Shown: positions 16,584-25,366 of the stretch, one piece after another | Numbering within the stretch: the stretch's first letter is position 1 | Layout of the letters: each line of letters opens with the position of its first letter | Assembly: GCA_964460665.1 (NCBI GenBank) | Contig: CAYWSL010000005.1 | Span: forward strand, 1-64,000 | Source of the DNA: K23-9 sp964460665 | Lineage (GTDB): Bacteria > Planctomycetota > Planctomycetia > Pirellulales > Pirellulaceae | DNA length: 64,000 nucleotides | Reading direction: 5' to 3' | The notes under the pieces: model-generated | Told to the model about the DNA's origin: nothing | Seen by the model: the letters and a program-made list of their open reading frames with translations, nothing else | Database searches by the model: none | Made by a program: the position numbers and the translations under genes

Positions 16584-18467
16584 TTATCTATCCTTGAAGA
16601 ATGCTCTTTCTTTGCCCCTCTTCTCTTTGATCTTACCCCCTTTTTCGCCCTTCTCGGCCTTCTCGCGAAGTTGCTCTTTATACCGCTCGATTTGCTCCAT
16701 CTTCTTGCTCAAACCGCGACGTTCGTCCTCGCTTATGTCATTACTGGACAGTCGCGCTTTGATGTCTCGTGTCCAGCCTTCGGCTTGCTCGTAACGCTCT
16801 CGCACTCTTGCGACACTATCTTCCTGCGAACGTTGGTTGGCTGATCGTTCTTCTCTTTTCTCCGGCTTACCTGATTGCGGATTTCCTGACTGCTGCTGAC
16901 CGGTGACTGGTCCATCTTGCATTGGCTGCGGTGCGGCGCCTTCAATCAGGTCACTCTTGGGCGTGACCTGAAGTCCCCAGGCGTGCAGCATGCCGAATCG
17001 GTCGCTACGTGTGGCGCGTACGACCAACTGCCAAACACCCTGGATTGGCTTGTCGTTGAACGCTGCCAAGCTAGGTTGCTTGCGTGACAATCCTTCGGGC
17101 TGAAACGTGCCTTTGAATGGCGGTCGCGCCTTGGCAACTGGATGGGCGGACTGATCATCGAAAACCGTTTGATCAAAGTTGTCATCACTGCCACCAACCG
17201 CAGTGAAAAGTTCGATCCGTGTTCCATCGGGGCCCGTTAGATACGCGTCAAGATACGACGTATGGCTGTGGGTTAGCGAAAGGTACAAATTCACATCGCC
17301 GACAATGAACTGATCGGTGACTTCGATTTCCGAAATGATTGTTTTCCTTGGCGGAATGATGACGGCTTCCTTGTTCGTGTAGCTTCCGCCCACCAGTGCT
17401 TTTGAATTCAAAATTTCAGTGGCGGTCAACAAACCGTCCCCGTTGCCGTCGTACGAAGCAAACTCGATGCTCTTCTGATCACTCCATTCTTCCGCAAACT
17501 CGATCATCGACACTTGCTTGTCTCGATTCTTGTCCAATTCGTAGAACCAACCGGGAACGACTTCGGATGTATCGCCCGCAACGTCTTGCAGGTCGCCGAC
17601 GTACTGCTGAAGTTCTTCTCGCGAAATTTCACCGTCACGATCGATATCCAGTCGGCCTTTTGGGATCCCCAGTTGGGATGGTTCGTCTTCGTCCAGGCGA
17701 CCGTTCTTGTTCGTATCAAAACGACCAAGAATCGTGGCGGTCAAATACGTTTTCGTTCCGCCTCTTCGCCAATACTGCGAGCCGCTTTGATTGTGCTCTT
17801 CGCGTTGCCTTTCTGACGGTTTGATTCCGTTGCCCGTTCGGACAGCTTTCTGTACCAGTTCATCCGACATGGCGCCCAGCATTCGCCGCCGAGCGTAACG
17901 CTGAATCAGTTCCATGCGTGTTAATAAGCCATCGTTATTCAAATCCATTTCATAGGGATTGCGGTGCGTCCACTTGCCTCGTTCAACCTCATCACGGTCG
18001 ATGAATCCGTCGCGATTACGATCGTAACGGGCCAACGATTGCGCAGCCTCGTCAACGTCTTCCTGCGTGTATTCATACTGCATGTTCGCGACGCCGAACT
18101 CAGGGACCAGCGATTCGCCTGGATCCGCTTCAAACCCTTTGACTTTTGTCGTTGGCTCAGGCGTAATTCGCTCGTCACCAACACCGTTCTGCAAAGCGTG
18201 GTAGATCCGCGCGGCTTCTTGCAACTTGTCGATCCGATTATCACGCTGCAGCGACAGACGCCGTGACTTGGCAACACGTTCTAAGTACGGCCTGGCGAGC
18301 GGGGTGATTTCGCTGGGCTGAATCTGACCGTCCTTGTTCTTGTCTAAGCCTTCTAGCGTTGCACGTAGGCCCGCTTGTCCATAAGCGTCTACGCCGACGA
18401 ACAGCTGCAGCAGGACAGCGAAGGCAGCGGCAAACAACCAGCCGCTGGTGATAGGTAATCGAATCAT
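16584..18467 (-). CDS. Secreted EF-hand protein with a proprotein-convertase P-domain
   Basis: About 627 residues from ATG 18467, chosen because the signal peptide (MIRLPITSGWLFAAAF..., ending AYGQAG) starts there. Seven EF-hand loops are readable (DKNKDGQIQPSE, DRNRDGFIDRDE, DLNNDGLLTRME, DTNKNGRLDEDE, DIDRDGEISREE, DKNRDKQVSMIE, DGNGDGLLTATE). They are followed, at about 370-510, by a P/Homo-B-like beta domain (ISEIEVTDQFIVGDVNLYLS, then GVWQLVVRATRSDRFG). The C-terminal 100 residues are Gln/Glu/Lys/Arg-rich and probably helical or disordered. P-domains normally follow subtilisin-type proteases, but no protease is present here. Confidence 0.87.
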   Translation of the reverse strand: MIRLPITSGWLFAAAFAVLLQLFVGVDAYGQAGLRATLEGLDKNKDGQIQPSEITPLARPYLERVAKSRRLSLQRDNRIDKLQEAARIYHALQNGVGDERITPEPTTKVKGFEADPGESLVPEFGVANMQYEYTQEDVDEAAQSLARYDRNRDGFIDRDEVERGKWTHRNPYEMDLNNDGLLTRMELIQRYARRRMLGAMSDELVQKAVRTGNGIKPSERQREEHNQSGSQYWRRGGTKTYLTATILGRFDTNKNGRLDEDEPSQLGIPKGRLDIDRDGEISREELQQYVGDLQDVAGDTSEVVPGWFYELDKNRDKQVSMIEFAEEWSDQKSIEFASYDGNGDGLLTATEILNSKALVGGSYTNKEAVIIPPRKTIISEIEVTDQFIVGDVNLYLSLTHSHTSYLDAYLTGPDGTRIELFTAVGGSDDNFDQTVFDDQSAHPVAKARPPFKGTFQPEGLSRKQPSLAAFNDKPIQGVWQLVVRATRSDRFGMLHAWGLQVTPKSDLIEGAAPQPMQDGPVTGQQQSGNPQSGKPEKREERSANQRSQEDSVARVRERYEQAEGWTRDIKARLSSNDISEDERRGLSKKMEQIERYKEQLREKAEKGEKGGKIKEKRGKERAFFKDR

Positions 18468-18568
18468 AAAATATCCAATCGTCTCGAATCGTGCGTGCAA
18501 TTCGCAAGTCGTACGAATCACAGAAAGCCGTTCACGGTTTGTTGATTTATTTACGTGGCATATTTTTG

Positions 18569-18645
18569 TGAGCCGTTGGCGCTAGCCACGGGCCTCGAAG
18601 GGTTGCGCTATCACCACAAGGCCCGCGGCTAGCGCCGTCGGCTCA
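18569..18645. repeat. Long inverted repeat (REP-like), possible terminator
   Basis: Arms 18569-18595 and 18619-18645 (27 bases each, three mismatches) flank a 23-base loop. The right arm is the element also found at 224-246. It sits between the secretin-like gene (whose 3' end is at 18692) and the EF-hand/P-domain gene and would form a stable stem in RNA, so it may end or protect the upstream transcript. Confidence 0.85.
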
Positions 18646-18691
18646 GTAAAACTACAAACCGTGCACGGCACTTGCTACGGACCAAAAAACA

Positions 18692-21379
18692 CTAGCGGTC
18701 GCTCTTAGCGGACCTGGACGAAGTGGACCGGCTACTGCTACCCGAACTTGGACGCTCGCGGTCCGGTGGCTCTTGTCCCAGCATCTGCATCAACACGGCT
18801 TCGTAGATATCGCCGTTCATTGGCGACAGAATCTCTATCTCCTGTTTCGCACGCGCGTCGATTGTCATGGCAAGCTTCTCGGCTTCTTTAAACAATTGCT
18901 CCGGCGCGGTGATGATCAGTGCGTTACTGGGTTCGTGAACCGCGATCGTCATCTTCGGTGTCAAGTCGCGCGTCTGCGTACTAGCCGTCCCCTTAGGATT
19001 CTTTTTGTCCGCCGCCTTCTTTGCAGCCGCTGCTTTTGCCGCTGCTGCTGCCGCGGCCTTTTGCTGCTCTGGGGTTCCTTTGGCCGCATCCTTACTGGCG
19101 TCCGAGCCGTTCACTCGACCAGCAAAAGCCTGCCGCAGTACATCGGCGACTTCCGTGGCACGTGCGTTGGCTAGTTCAACGACGTGCGAAGTACCAAATG
19201 TCTCGATCGACGTGATGCTGTTGTCTTTGTCGATGATTTTTAGATAGCCCTCGATCCGTTCGATGTCGCCGCCAGTGCCCTGTGCGATCAAGCGATTCAA
19301 ACGTGTGTCGGCAACCACCGTGATCGAACCGGCCATCATTGTGGTCGTCCCATCGCGGCTGGTGACAAAGCTACCCAGGAAGCTGCTGGACGATGCCGAA
19401 ACGAATCCGTTAACCAGCGTTCCCGCTTCGCCTTCGCGTGCTGATTCACCACCGTCCAAAAGTTCGGCAAGCATCGTTATCGCGTCACTCGCCTTGGTGT
19501 ACTTCAAGTAAAACACGACGGGCGGTGAAGGGATCGATTCCAGTGGGCCAGCGATCGTCCGCAAATGCTCCTCGAACCGGTCCAGCGCGGCGGTGTCTTC
19601 GCACGCAAGCAAGATTCCTCGCGCCGTAACCTGACAGCGAATCGCCGGAGCATGATCGTTTGCGTTTGTTGACAACACGCGTTCGGTACCGATGGCCACG
19701 CCCAACTGTTTGCTGGCAGCCGAGGATTCTTGGGTCGTTGTTTCTTCTTCCACGACAATCCGTTCGTTTGCCGGTGAATCAGCGTCCACGCTGGCGTACA
19801 GAATAATTGGGTTGGAGCTGCGCCAGAATTTCGACGCCGTTTCCAAGACTCGCTTTGCCTCGTCACCCTTCAGCGGGATCACACGGACATCGTTGGTGCC
19901 GCTACTGCTGGAGCTTTCGGCCGTGGTGGAATCCAACCCGGCGACGATCTTTTTGATCTGATCAATCTGCGTGCGTTTGGCACGGACAAACAATCGCATG
20001 TTGCCCGGATCCGCATCGATCTTGGGGGTATCGGGATCAATGTCTTCAGGATCCGTCAACGCATCGGGCAAGTTCAGCATTTCCTCCAGCAAGCTGATCA
20101 CAAAGTAAGGATCCGCCGTCTTCAGTGGGATGACCTCGAAATCGGCTTCGGAAGCTTGCAGCTGCGTGACCGTGTCAGCGATTTCTTTTTGCACTTCAGG
20201 AGAAGCGTAAGCCACAACCGATCCCGCTTCGTTGTCCATCGACAAGCGAACCTCTTTGTCGGCAAGCAAGGTCGTTAGCACGTTGTAAACCGTTTCGACG
20301 TTTCCGCCTTCAACGGTGTGCGACTTCAGAACGTTGTTGCCGCTGTTGGTGATCGACTTCTTTTCGATATCCAGTGCGGCAACCAGAGTGTCCAGCAGCT
20401 TGATTTTATCGGCGACGCCGGTCGCAAAGATGTTCTCGCCTTCCAGGTCCGATGACAGGCTGACATCGATTCCGATCATTTCCCCAGTTGCCAATCCCAT
20501 GTGGGGGCGAGCAACCAGCAAGATGTCTTCCGCTTTCACGTGCTTCAACGCGAAATTCTTCACGACCGTTCCGTTTTCCATTTCGGCCGGTGTAAACGCG
20601 TCCAAGACGACTTTTACGTTTTTCAATTTGCTGACCGTGTCGGTGATCATCAACTGATTGGTTTGAGCTAACGTCACCGGTGTCGTCATTAGACTTAGAA
20701 CGCTTAGTTCTTGCGCCGCGTCTTCCGCTTTGATTTCGCCAAGCGGGAAAATGCATTTCACAACATCAAAGTTATTGCGCTCCTGTAACTGTGCAACCGT
20801 GACCAAGGTCGCGATCGCATCGAGCTGCTGCATGCTGCGTTTGTCGGACAAGTTGATCACCGTTAGAAGCTTTCCGCTTCGAACGAGCGTGTAGCCTTCT
20901 GGCAGCAGAAACAAGTTGACGCGATCGATCGCTTCCTGATGTGTGAAGGTTCCGGGATCGGAGTAGGTGAAACTACCAGTTGGGATGTCGTTCAGGTGCA
21001 GCGCTAAGTTGCCTTCTTCGGCCAGCCAGTCGATCACGTCGCGCCATGGCGTTCGGTCAAACGTGAACCGAATGTTTCGCTCGTCACGAGAGTCAACTGG
21101 GGTCTTGGCGACCGCTTGTTTATTAGCGACCTGTTCCCCATCAGCTTGCTTGGCTGCGGCATCTGCCACAGCTTGGGCCTGAATGGCTTCATCGGCCATC
21201 TTCTGCCGAGCCTTTTCGATGGCAGCGTTTCGCCTCACGATTGCTTCTTTGAAAAACTGCTCCGACGACTTCGCGGGTCCATCTTGAGCATTGGCTGGCG
21301 TCCATGAAGCCGCAGGTGATAGCAGCACTAGGATTGCGAGTGCGGAGAGGGTTCGATGCGACCAGAAAGAATGTGACAT
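18692..21379 (-). CDS. Secretin-like exported protein with N-domain repeats but no pore domain
   Basis: An 895-residue exported protein. Signal peptide about 1-31 (ending ANAQDG), then an Ala/Gln-rich helix (38-95). A STN/N0-like domain follows (about 100-180, with RTPWRDVIDWLAEEGNLAL). After it come about seven repeats resembling secretin N1/NolW domains, recognisable by segments such as VVKNFALKHVKAEDILL, FEVIPLKTADPYFVISLL, VFYLKYTKASDAITMLAELL and SHVVELANARATEVADVLR. The beta-barrel secretin domain of GspD/PilQ is missing and the C-terminus is a Ser/Arg-rich tail. It may be a periplasmic ring or scaffold rather than an outer-membrane channel. An Ala/Lys-rich low-complexity stretch lies at about 785-805. 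Confidence 0.82.
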   Translation of the reverse strand: MSHSFWSHRTLSALAILVLLSPAASWTPANAQDGPAKSSEQFFKEAIVRRNAAIEKARQKMADEAIQAQAVADAAAKQADGEQVANKQAVAKTPVDSRDERNIRFTFDRTPWRDVIDWLAEEGNLALHLNDIPTGSFTYSDPGTFTHQEAIDRVNLFLLPEGYTLVRSGKLLTVINLSDKRSMQQLDAIATLVTVAQLQERNNFDVVKCIFPLGEIKAEDAAQELSVLSLMTTPVTLAQTNQLMITDTVSKLKNVKVVLDAFTPAEMENGTVVKNFALKHVKAEDILLVARPHMGLATGEMIGIDVSLSSDLEGENIFATGVADKIKLLDTLVAALDIEKKSITNSGNNVLKSHTVEGGNVETVYNVLTTLLADKEVRLSMDNEAGSVVAYASPEVQKEIADTVTQLQASEADFEVIPLKTADPYFVISLLEEMLNLPDALTDPEDIDPDTPKIDADPGNMRLFVRAKRTQIDQIKKIVAGLDSTTAESSSSSGTNDVRVIPLKGDEAKRVLETASKFWRSSNPIILYASVDADSPANERIVVEEETTTQESSAASKQLGVAIGTERVLSTNANDHAPAIRCQVTARGILLACEDTAALDRFEEHLRTIAGPLESIPSPPVVFYLKYTKASDAITMLAELLDGGESAREGEAGTLVNGFVSASSSSFLGSFVTSRDGTTTMMAGSITVVADTRLNRLIAQGTGGDIERIEGYLKIIDKDNSITSIETFGTSHVVELANARATEVADVLRQAFAGRVNGSDASKDAAKGTPEQQKAAAAAAAKAAAAKKAADKKNPKGTASTQTRDLTPKMTIAVHEPSNALIITAPEQLFKEAEKLAMTIDARAKQEIEILSPMNGDIYEAVLMQMLGQEPPDRERPSSGSSSRSTSSRSAKSDR

Positions 21380-21853
21380 TCAGGTGATTTCGATAGAGTG
21401 ACCCACAGGACGATCATGCAGCGGAGTCAAACCGACAAATCGGTTCGGTTCGCCGAAGATTCGATCTGCCAAAACAGATCCGTGGATGGGGGAGGTGGGG
21501 CAGTGAATCAACGGTTTTTTCGTGATTCAGCTGGGCCCCTTAAATTATCAAAAACCGCAATAAAGTCAACGTTTCGAACTGTAACGTAAAGGCGGGGTAC
21601 AGCTGTGGAATGCCGCTTTTACGGGGCGTTTGGGTTGTTCGGCCGCTTCTTTGCAAGCGTTTGCTGGTTTGTGGTGATCGGTGAATTCCACCACTACGAT
21701 CGGGCGTGCACAGCTATCTGACGGAGATTAGCATTATCTTCGCCCGAAATGTGGGTGATCTTTGCCTGAGTGAATCACGGATCTTTGCGTCAGTCTGCAA
21801 ACGCAGGTGCTGTCGAATCTTGAATCGAGAGAGGGGAACCCAGAGGGGAGAAC
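21380..21853. other. Intergenic region between divergent genes
   Basis: No gene seen. It separates the secretin-like gene from the small acidic protein gene and should hold both promoters, but no convincing boxes were found. An AT-rich tract lies at about 21540-21575. Confidence 0.4.
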
Positions 21854-22138
21854 ATGGCTGCGGATTCAGACAATGACTGGAGAAATTTGAGACTGGGGGA
21901 CAAAGTTCGTATCGTACGTATCCCCTCGGAACTGTCCGAACCTCACTACCAGGATGGTGAATGGGAAGAGACTTTTGCGCTTTACCGGACGCTGATTTCG
22001 GAAGTGGTCGAACTGACGGTTAGCGAAATTGACGAGTTTGGGTGCCCATGGATTGAGTACGCAACGATCGACAAGAGTGGAGCTGCGGTTTCGAATTCAC
22101 TGTCGCTGAACGACGATAGCTGGGAGCGAGCTGACTAG
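21854..22138 (+). CDS. Small acidic hypothetical protein
   Basis: A 94-residue protein rich in Asp and Glu, with no signal peptide or membrane segment. It begins with WRNLRLGDKVRIVRIPSEL, a beta-strand pattern resembling small SH3-like or KOW-like barrels. I do not recognise the family. The start is well supported by a strong GGGGAG Shine-Dalgarno six bases before the ATG. It precedes the rhomboid gene by 113 bases. Confidence 0.75.
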   Translation: MAADSDNDWRNLRLGDKVRIVRIPSELSEPHYQDGEWEETFALYRTLISEVVELTVSEIDEFGCPWIEYATIDKSGAAVSNSLSLNDDSWERAD

Positions 22139-22251
22139 GGCGGAACGAGAACGGCATCGGGCTTGCGGCCTACCGCTACTGATCTACGCAACCTAAGTTA
22201 ATAGAGACACAGCCTTAGCGACGGGCATTCAGGTCGCATCAGGTTTGGCCA

Positions 22252-23610
22252 ATGTTAATTGCACCCTACAGCACCGACGCACCGATCTACCACGCGCCAA
22301 TCGCGACGGGGGTGATCATTTTTGTGAACGTCATTGTCTACTTTGGAACAATGTTCCAAGTGCTGCTTGGAAAGATCGAATTCGAGTCGGTTCAATGGCT
22401 GACGCTCTGTTTTGACCAAGTGAACCCGCTACAGTGGATCACCGCTGCATTCATGCATGGTGATCCCATGCATTTGATCGGCAACATGATCTTTCTGTGG
22501 GCATTCGGGCTGGTCGTTGAAGGCAAGGTTGGCTGGAAATATTTCTCGCTGATCTACCTCGCGATCGCTTTGTGCCACATGGCGATGATTCAGATCCCGA
22601 TGTTCGCCATGGGGTCTGATGGAGTCGGCTTGGGAGCGTCAGGCGTGATCTTCGGCTTGATGGTCATCGCCGCCATCTGGGCTCCGGAAAACGAAATGGA
22701 CTGCTTCTATTGGATCGGCCTTGTTTGGTGGGGCACGTTCGAGATTCGACTGATCACGTTGGGCGCGATTTACATCGGCTTGCAGATTTTTATGATCTGG
22801 CTTTCTGACTTTCAGATGTCTGGTGCGATGGGGCACATGTCAGGCGTCGTTGTCGGCGCGCCGATCGCCTTTTACATGCTGCGCAAGGATTGGGTGGACT
22901 GTGAAGGTTGGGATTTGGTGTCACGGTCGCCGTGGCTCCAATCCATGCCAATCTTGACCGGGCCAGATCAAAACAAGAAACGTTCCAGAGCGAACCGAGA
23001 AATTCACGATCCGGTCAGCGAAGCACTCGCGATGGAAGGTGTTAGCCCAACCAAAAGACAGCGACGTTCACAACCAGTCGATGACGAAGCGTTGCCTTCG
23101 CGATCTCCCGTCCATCAACCGGCCAGTCAAAAACAACGCCCCACACCGCACGCCGCGCACCAAGGACGCAATAACGTGCAGGCAGCCAAACGTGCCAATG
23201 CGAATCCTGAATTCAATGGGTTCGCTTATCAAGTGCGTTCGGCGATCCAATCGTCGGATGTCGTCGCCGCACACCAAGCGTTCGTGCGGATGGATCAAAA
23301 GAAGCTGGCGATCGGCCTGTCTGACAAACTGTTATTTCAGTTCATTTCGTTGCTTTGTCAAAACGAACGATGGGTCGACGCACTGCGGCCGTTGAACATC
23401 ATCGCGTCGCGCGGTGGATCGCACGTTGACGACGCGCGGCTGCGAATCGCGCAGATCCAACTGAAAGTACTGAAAAATCCCAACGCAGCGATTCGTACTC
23501 TTTCCAATTTCACGCCGCTGACCGATGAGTCGACGCCCACGCAAAAACAGCGGTTTGCGAAACGCAACGAATTGGTCGCCCGTGCGCAGAAACTAGCTCA
23601 GCAGATCTAG
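22252..23610 (+). CDS. Rhomboid family intramembrane serine protease with C-terminal extension
   Basis: A 452-residue membrane protein. The rhomboid core (about 15-215, six or more hydrophobic segments) carries the catalytic Ser130 in GLGASGVIFG, His195 in GAMGHMSG and the oxyanion-site HLIGNM (74-79). It cleaves transmembrane substrates within the membrane. Residues 216-320 are a charged, Gln/Arg/Pro-rich linker. The last 120 residues (about 330-452) are helical and read like TPR-type repeats (VVAAHQAFVRMDQKKLAIGL, NERWVDALRPLNIIA, NPNAAIRTLSNFTPL), suggesting a cytoplasmic substrate- or partner-binding tail. No operon partner is obvious. Confidence 0.9.
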   Translation: MLIAPYSTDAPIYHAPIATGVIIFVNVIVYFGTMFQVLLGKIEFESVQWLTLCFDQVNPLQWITAAFMHGDPMHLIGNMIFLWAFGLVVEGKVGWKYFSLIYLAIALCHMAMIQIPMFAMGSDGVGLGASGVIFGLMVIAAIWAPENEMDCFYWIGLVWWGTFEIRLITLGAIYIGLQIFMIWLSDFQMSGAMGHMSGVVVGAPIAFYMLRKDWVDCEGWDLVSRSPWLQSMPILTGPDQNKKRSRANREIHDPVSEALAMEGVSPTKRQRRSQPVDDEALPSRSPVHQPASQKQRPTPHAAHQGRNNVQAAKRANANPEFNGFAYQVRSAIQSSDVVAAHQAFVRMDQKKLAIGLSDKLLFQFISLLCQNERWVDALRPLNIIASRGGSHVDDARLRIAQIQLKVLKNPNAAIRTLSNFTPLTDESTPTQKQRFAKRNELVARAQKLAQQI

Positions 23611-23667
23611 TGGCTTGATGAATGATAAGGCGTCAGCTGACAGCAGTGCTGACAGTCAACTCAAACC

Positions 23668-23871
23668 CTAATCTTCTAGCACGAATGTCAGTTTCATGCT
23701 GACGCGATATCGCACGATCTTTCCGTCTTCGATATCCACCTTTTGGTCCTGCACCCATGCACCCGAAACATTCTTGAGCGTCTTGCAGGCGCGCTTGATG
23801 CCTTTCTCGATCGCGTCCTCGAAGCTCTTCTTGGACGTCGACGTGATCTCTGTAACTTTCGCTACACTCAT
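23668..23871 (-). CDS. Dodecin (flavin-binding)
   Basis: A 67-residue dodecin that stores or buffers flavin (or, in some species, coenzyme A) as a dodecamer. The family pattern is intact: MSVAKVTEITSTSKKSFEDA, then AIEKGIKRACKTLKNVSGAWV with the conserved Trp that stacks on flavin, and the C-terminal YRVSMKLTFVLED strand. The longer open frame (to 23899) is not needed. It stands alone, convergent with the rhomboid gene. Confidence 0.95.
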   Translation of the reverse strand: MSVAKVTEITSTSKKSFEDAIEKGIKRACKTLKNVSGAWVQDQKVDIEDGKIVRYRVSMKLTFVLED

Positions 23872-24097
23872 AATCTAGATTCTCAATCAGTGGGGACAAT
23901 TCGCAAGCGTTGGCAGCCAGCTACCAACTAGGGTTAATGAACAAGTTAACGAACAGGTGCACCTTCGGGGGCGAAGACTTGCGAATTAGGGGCTGTGATT
24001 TCAAGATTTTTGTATCGCACACTCCGGTGAACGTTAGCCTACAATACCGCACACCCTACTCCCGATGCTCCCGATATCCTCACGTTGTGCATGTACG

Positions 24098-25363
24098 ATG
24101 AAGCCGCGATTTGTGTTTGCCTTGCTTGTTTGCTTGTGTGTTACGTCCACCACCACGGCTGAAACATGGAGCCGCTTTCGTGGACCATCCGGATCAGGAA
24201 TCGCTGGTAAGAACATCCCGGTGACGTGGAGTGAAACGGAAAACTTGGCGTGGAAAACGGAGCTGCCCGGGAAAGGCTCCAGTAGTCCGGTGATCGCGGG
24301 CGACAAAATTTTCTTAACCACTTACTCGGGCTACGGATTTTCTGTCACCGAGCCCGGTGAGAAAAGCGACTTGAAGCTTCACGTCGTTTGCCTGTCCCGA
24401 CAAAACGGCAAAATTCTTTGGGACAAAACGATCGATCCGTCGCCCGATGAACAGAAGGCCAGCAAACGAGTGGCCGACCACGGCTACGCTTCGCCAACGC
24501 CCTGCGTTGACGACCAGAACGTCTACGCTGCATTTGGCCCATCCGGTGTGGTCGCCTTCACCCAAGAAGGCGAACAACTTTGGCGACGAAGCGTCGGGAC
24601 AAAGACGGCCGGCTTCGGCGCCGCGGCCAGCCCGATCGTGTTTGAAGACACCGTGATCATGAACGCGTCGATCGAAGACGGTGCCGTATACGCGATTGAC
24701 AAAGTAACCGGTGAAGTTCGCTGGCGCACCGACGAGATCACAAAGGCCTGGACGACGCCGACGTTGGTCAAACTGGCCAACGGCAAAACAGAAATGATCG
24801 TCAACCAAAAGGAAGCGATTCTGGGTTTGGACCCCAAGACTGGTTCGCGGCTGTGGAGCTGCGATGCGATCCAAGACTACATCGTGCCATGCGTGTTGGT
24901 CGACGGCGAAACGGTCTACTGCAGCGGCGGTCGCAGCAATATGACGTTCGTTGTGAAGGCCGGCGGCCGCGGAGACGTTTCCGAATCCCGCTTGGTGTGG
25001 GACGTGTCGATGGGTGCCAACGTGACCACGCCGCTGCTACACAACGGATACTTGTACTGGTCGCATGACAAAGGAACCGCACTGTGCTTGCGAGCCAGTG
25101 ATGGTGAAATGATGTTCCGCGAACGATTGCCAACCGGTGGCCGCGTGTACGCCTCGATCGTTGGCGACGGCGAAAAACTGTTTTTGACCACACGTGATTC
25201 AGGTGTCTTGGTCTTGGCCGCATCGCCCGAATACAAAGAACTAGCGGTCAACAAGTTGGGCGCCGAAGGAGAACTGTTCAACGCAACGCCGGCGATCGTC
25301 GACGATCAGTTGCTAATCCGATCCGATCGATACTTGTATTGCGTCCAAGACAGCAAGAAGTGA
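24098..25363 (+). CDS. Secreted PQQ-like beta-propeller repeat protein
   Basis: A 421-residue exported protein from ATG 24098, where the signal peptide begins (MKPRFVFALLVCLCVTSTTTA before ETWSRFRGP). The WSRFRGPSGSGI opening and repeated WKTELPG, LWRRSVGT, VRWRTDEIT and LWSCDAIQ blades are typical of planctomycete PQQ-propeller (YVTN/outer-membrane BamB-like) proteins. They usually lack a bound quinone and an enzymatic function has not been shown. It converges with glpK; the stop codons are three bases apart. Confidence 0.9.
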   Translation: MKPRFVFALLVCLCVTSTTTAETWSRFRGPSGSGIAGKNIPVTWSETENLAWKTELPGKGSSSPVIAGDKIFLTTYSGYGFSVTEPGEKSDLKLHVVCLSRQNGKILWDKTIDPSPDEQKASKRVADHGYASPTPCVDDQNVYAAFGPSGVVAFTQEGEQLWRRSVGTKTAGFGAAASPIVFEDTVIMNASIEDGAVYAIDKVTGEVRWRTDEITKAWTTPTLVKLANGKTEMIVNQKEAILGLDPKTGSRLWSCDAIQDYIVPCVLVDGETVYCSGGRSNMTFVVKAGGRGDVSESRLVWDVSMGANVTTPLLHNGYLYWSHDKGTALCLRASDGEMMFRERLPTGGRVYASIVGDGEKLFLTTRDSGVLVLAASPEYKELAVNKLGAEGELFNATPAIVDDQLLIRSDRYLYCVQDSKK

Positions 25364-25366
25364 TTT

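Noticed and set aside
23630..23660. GTCAGC/GCTGAC stem after the rhomboid gene as a terminator
   Set aside because: Short stem and no T-run.
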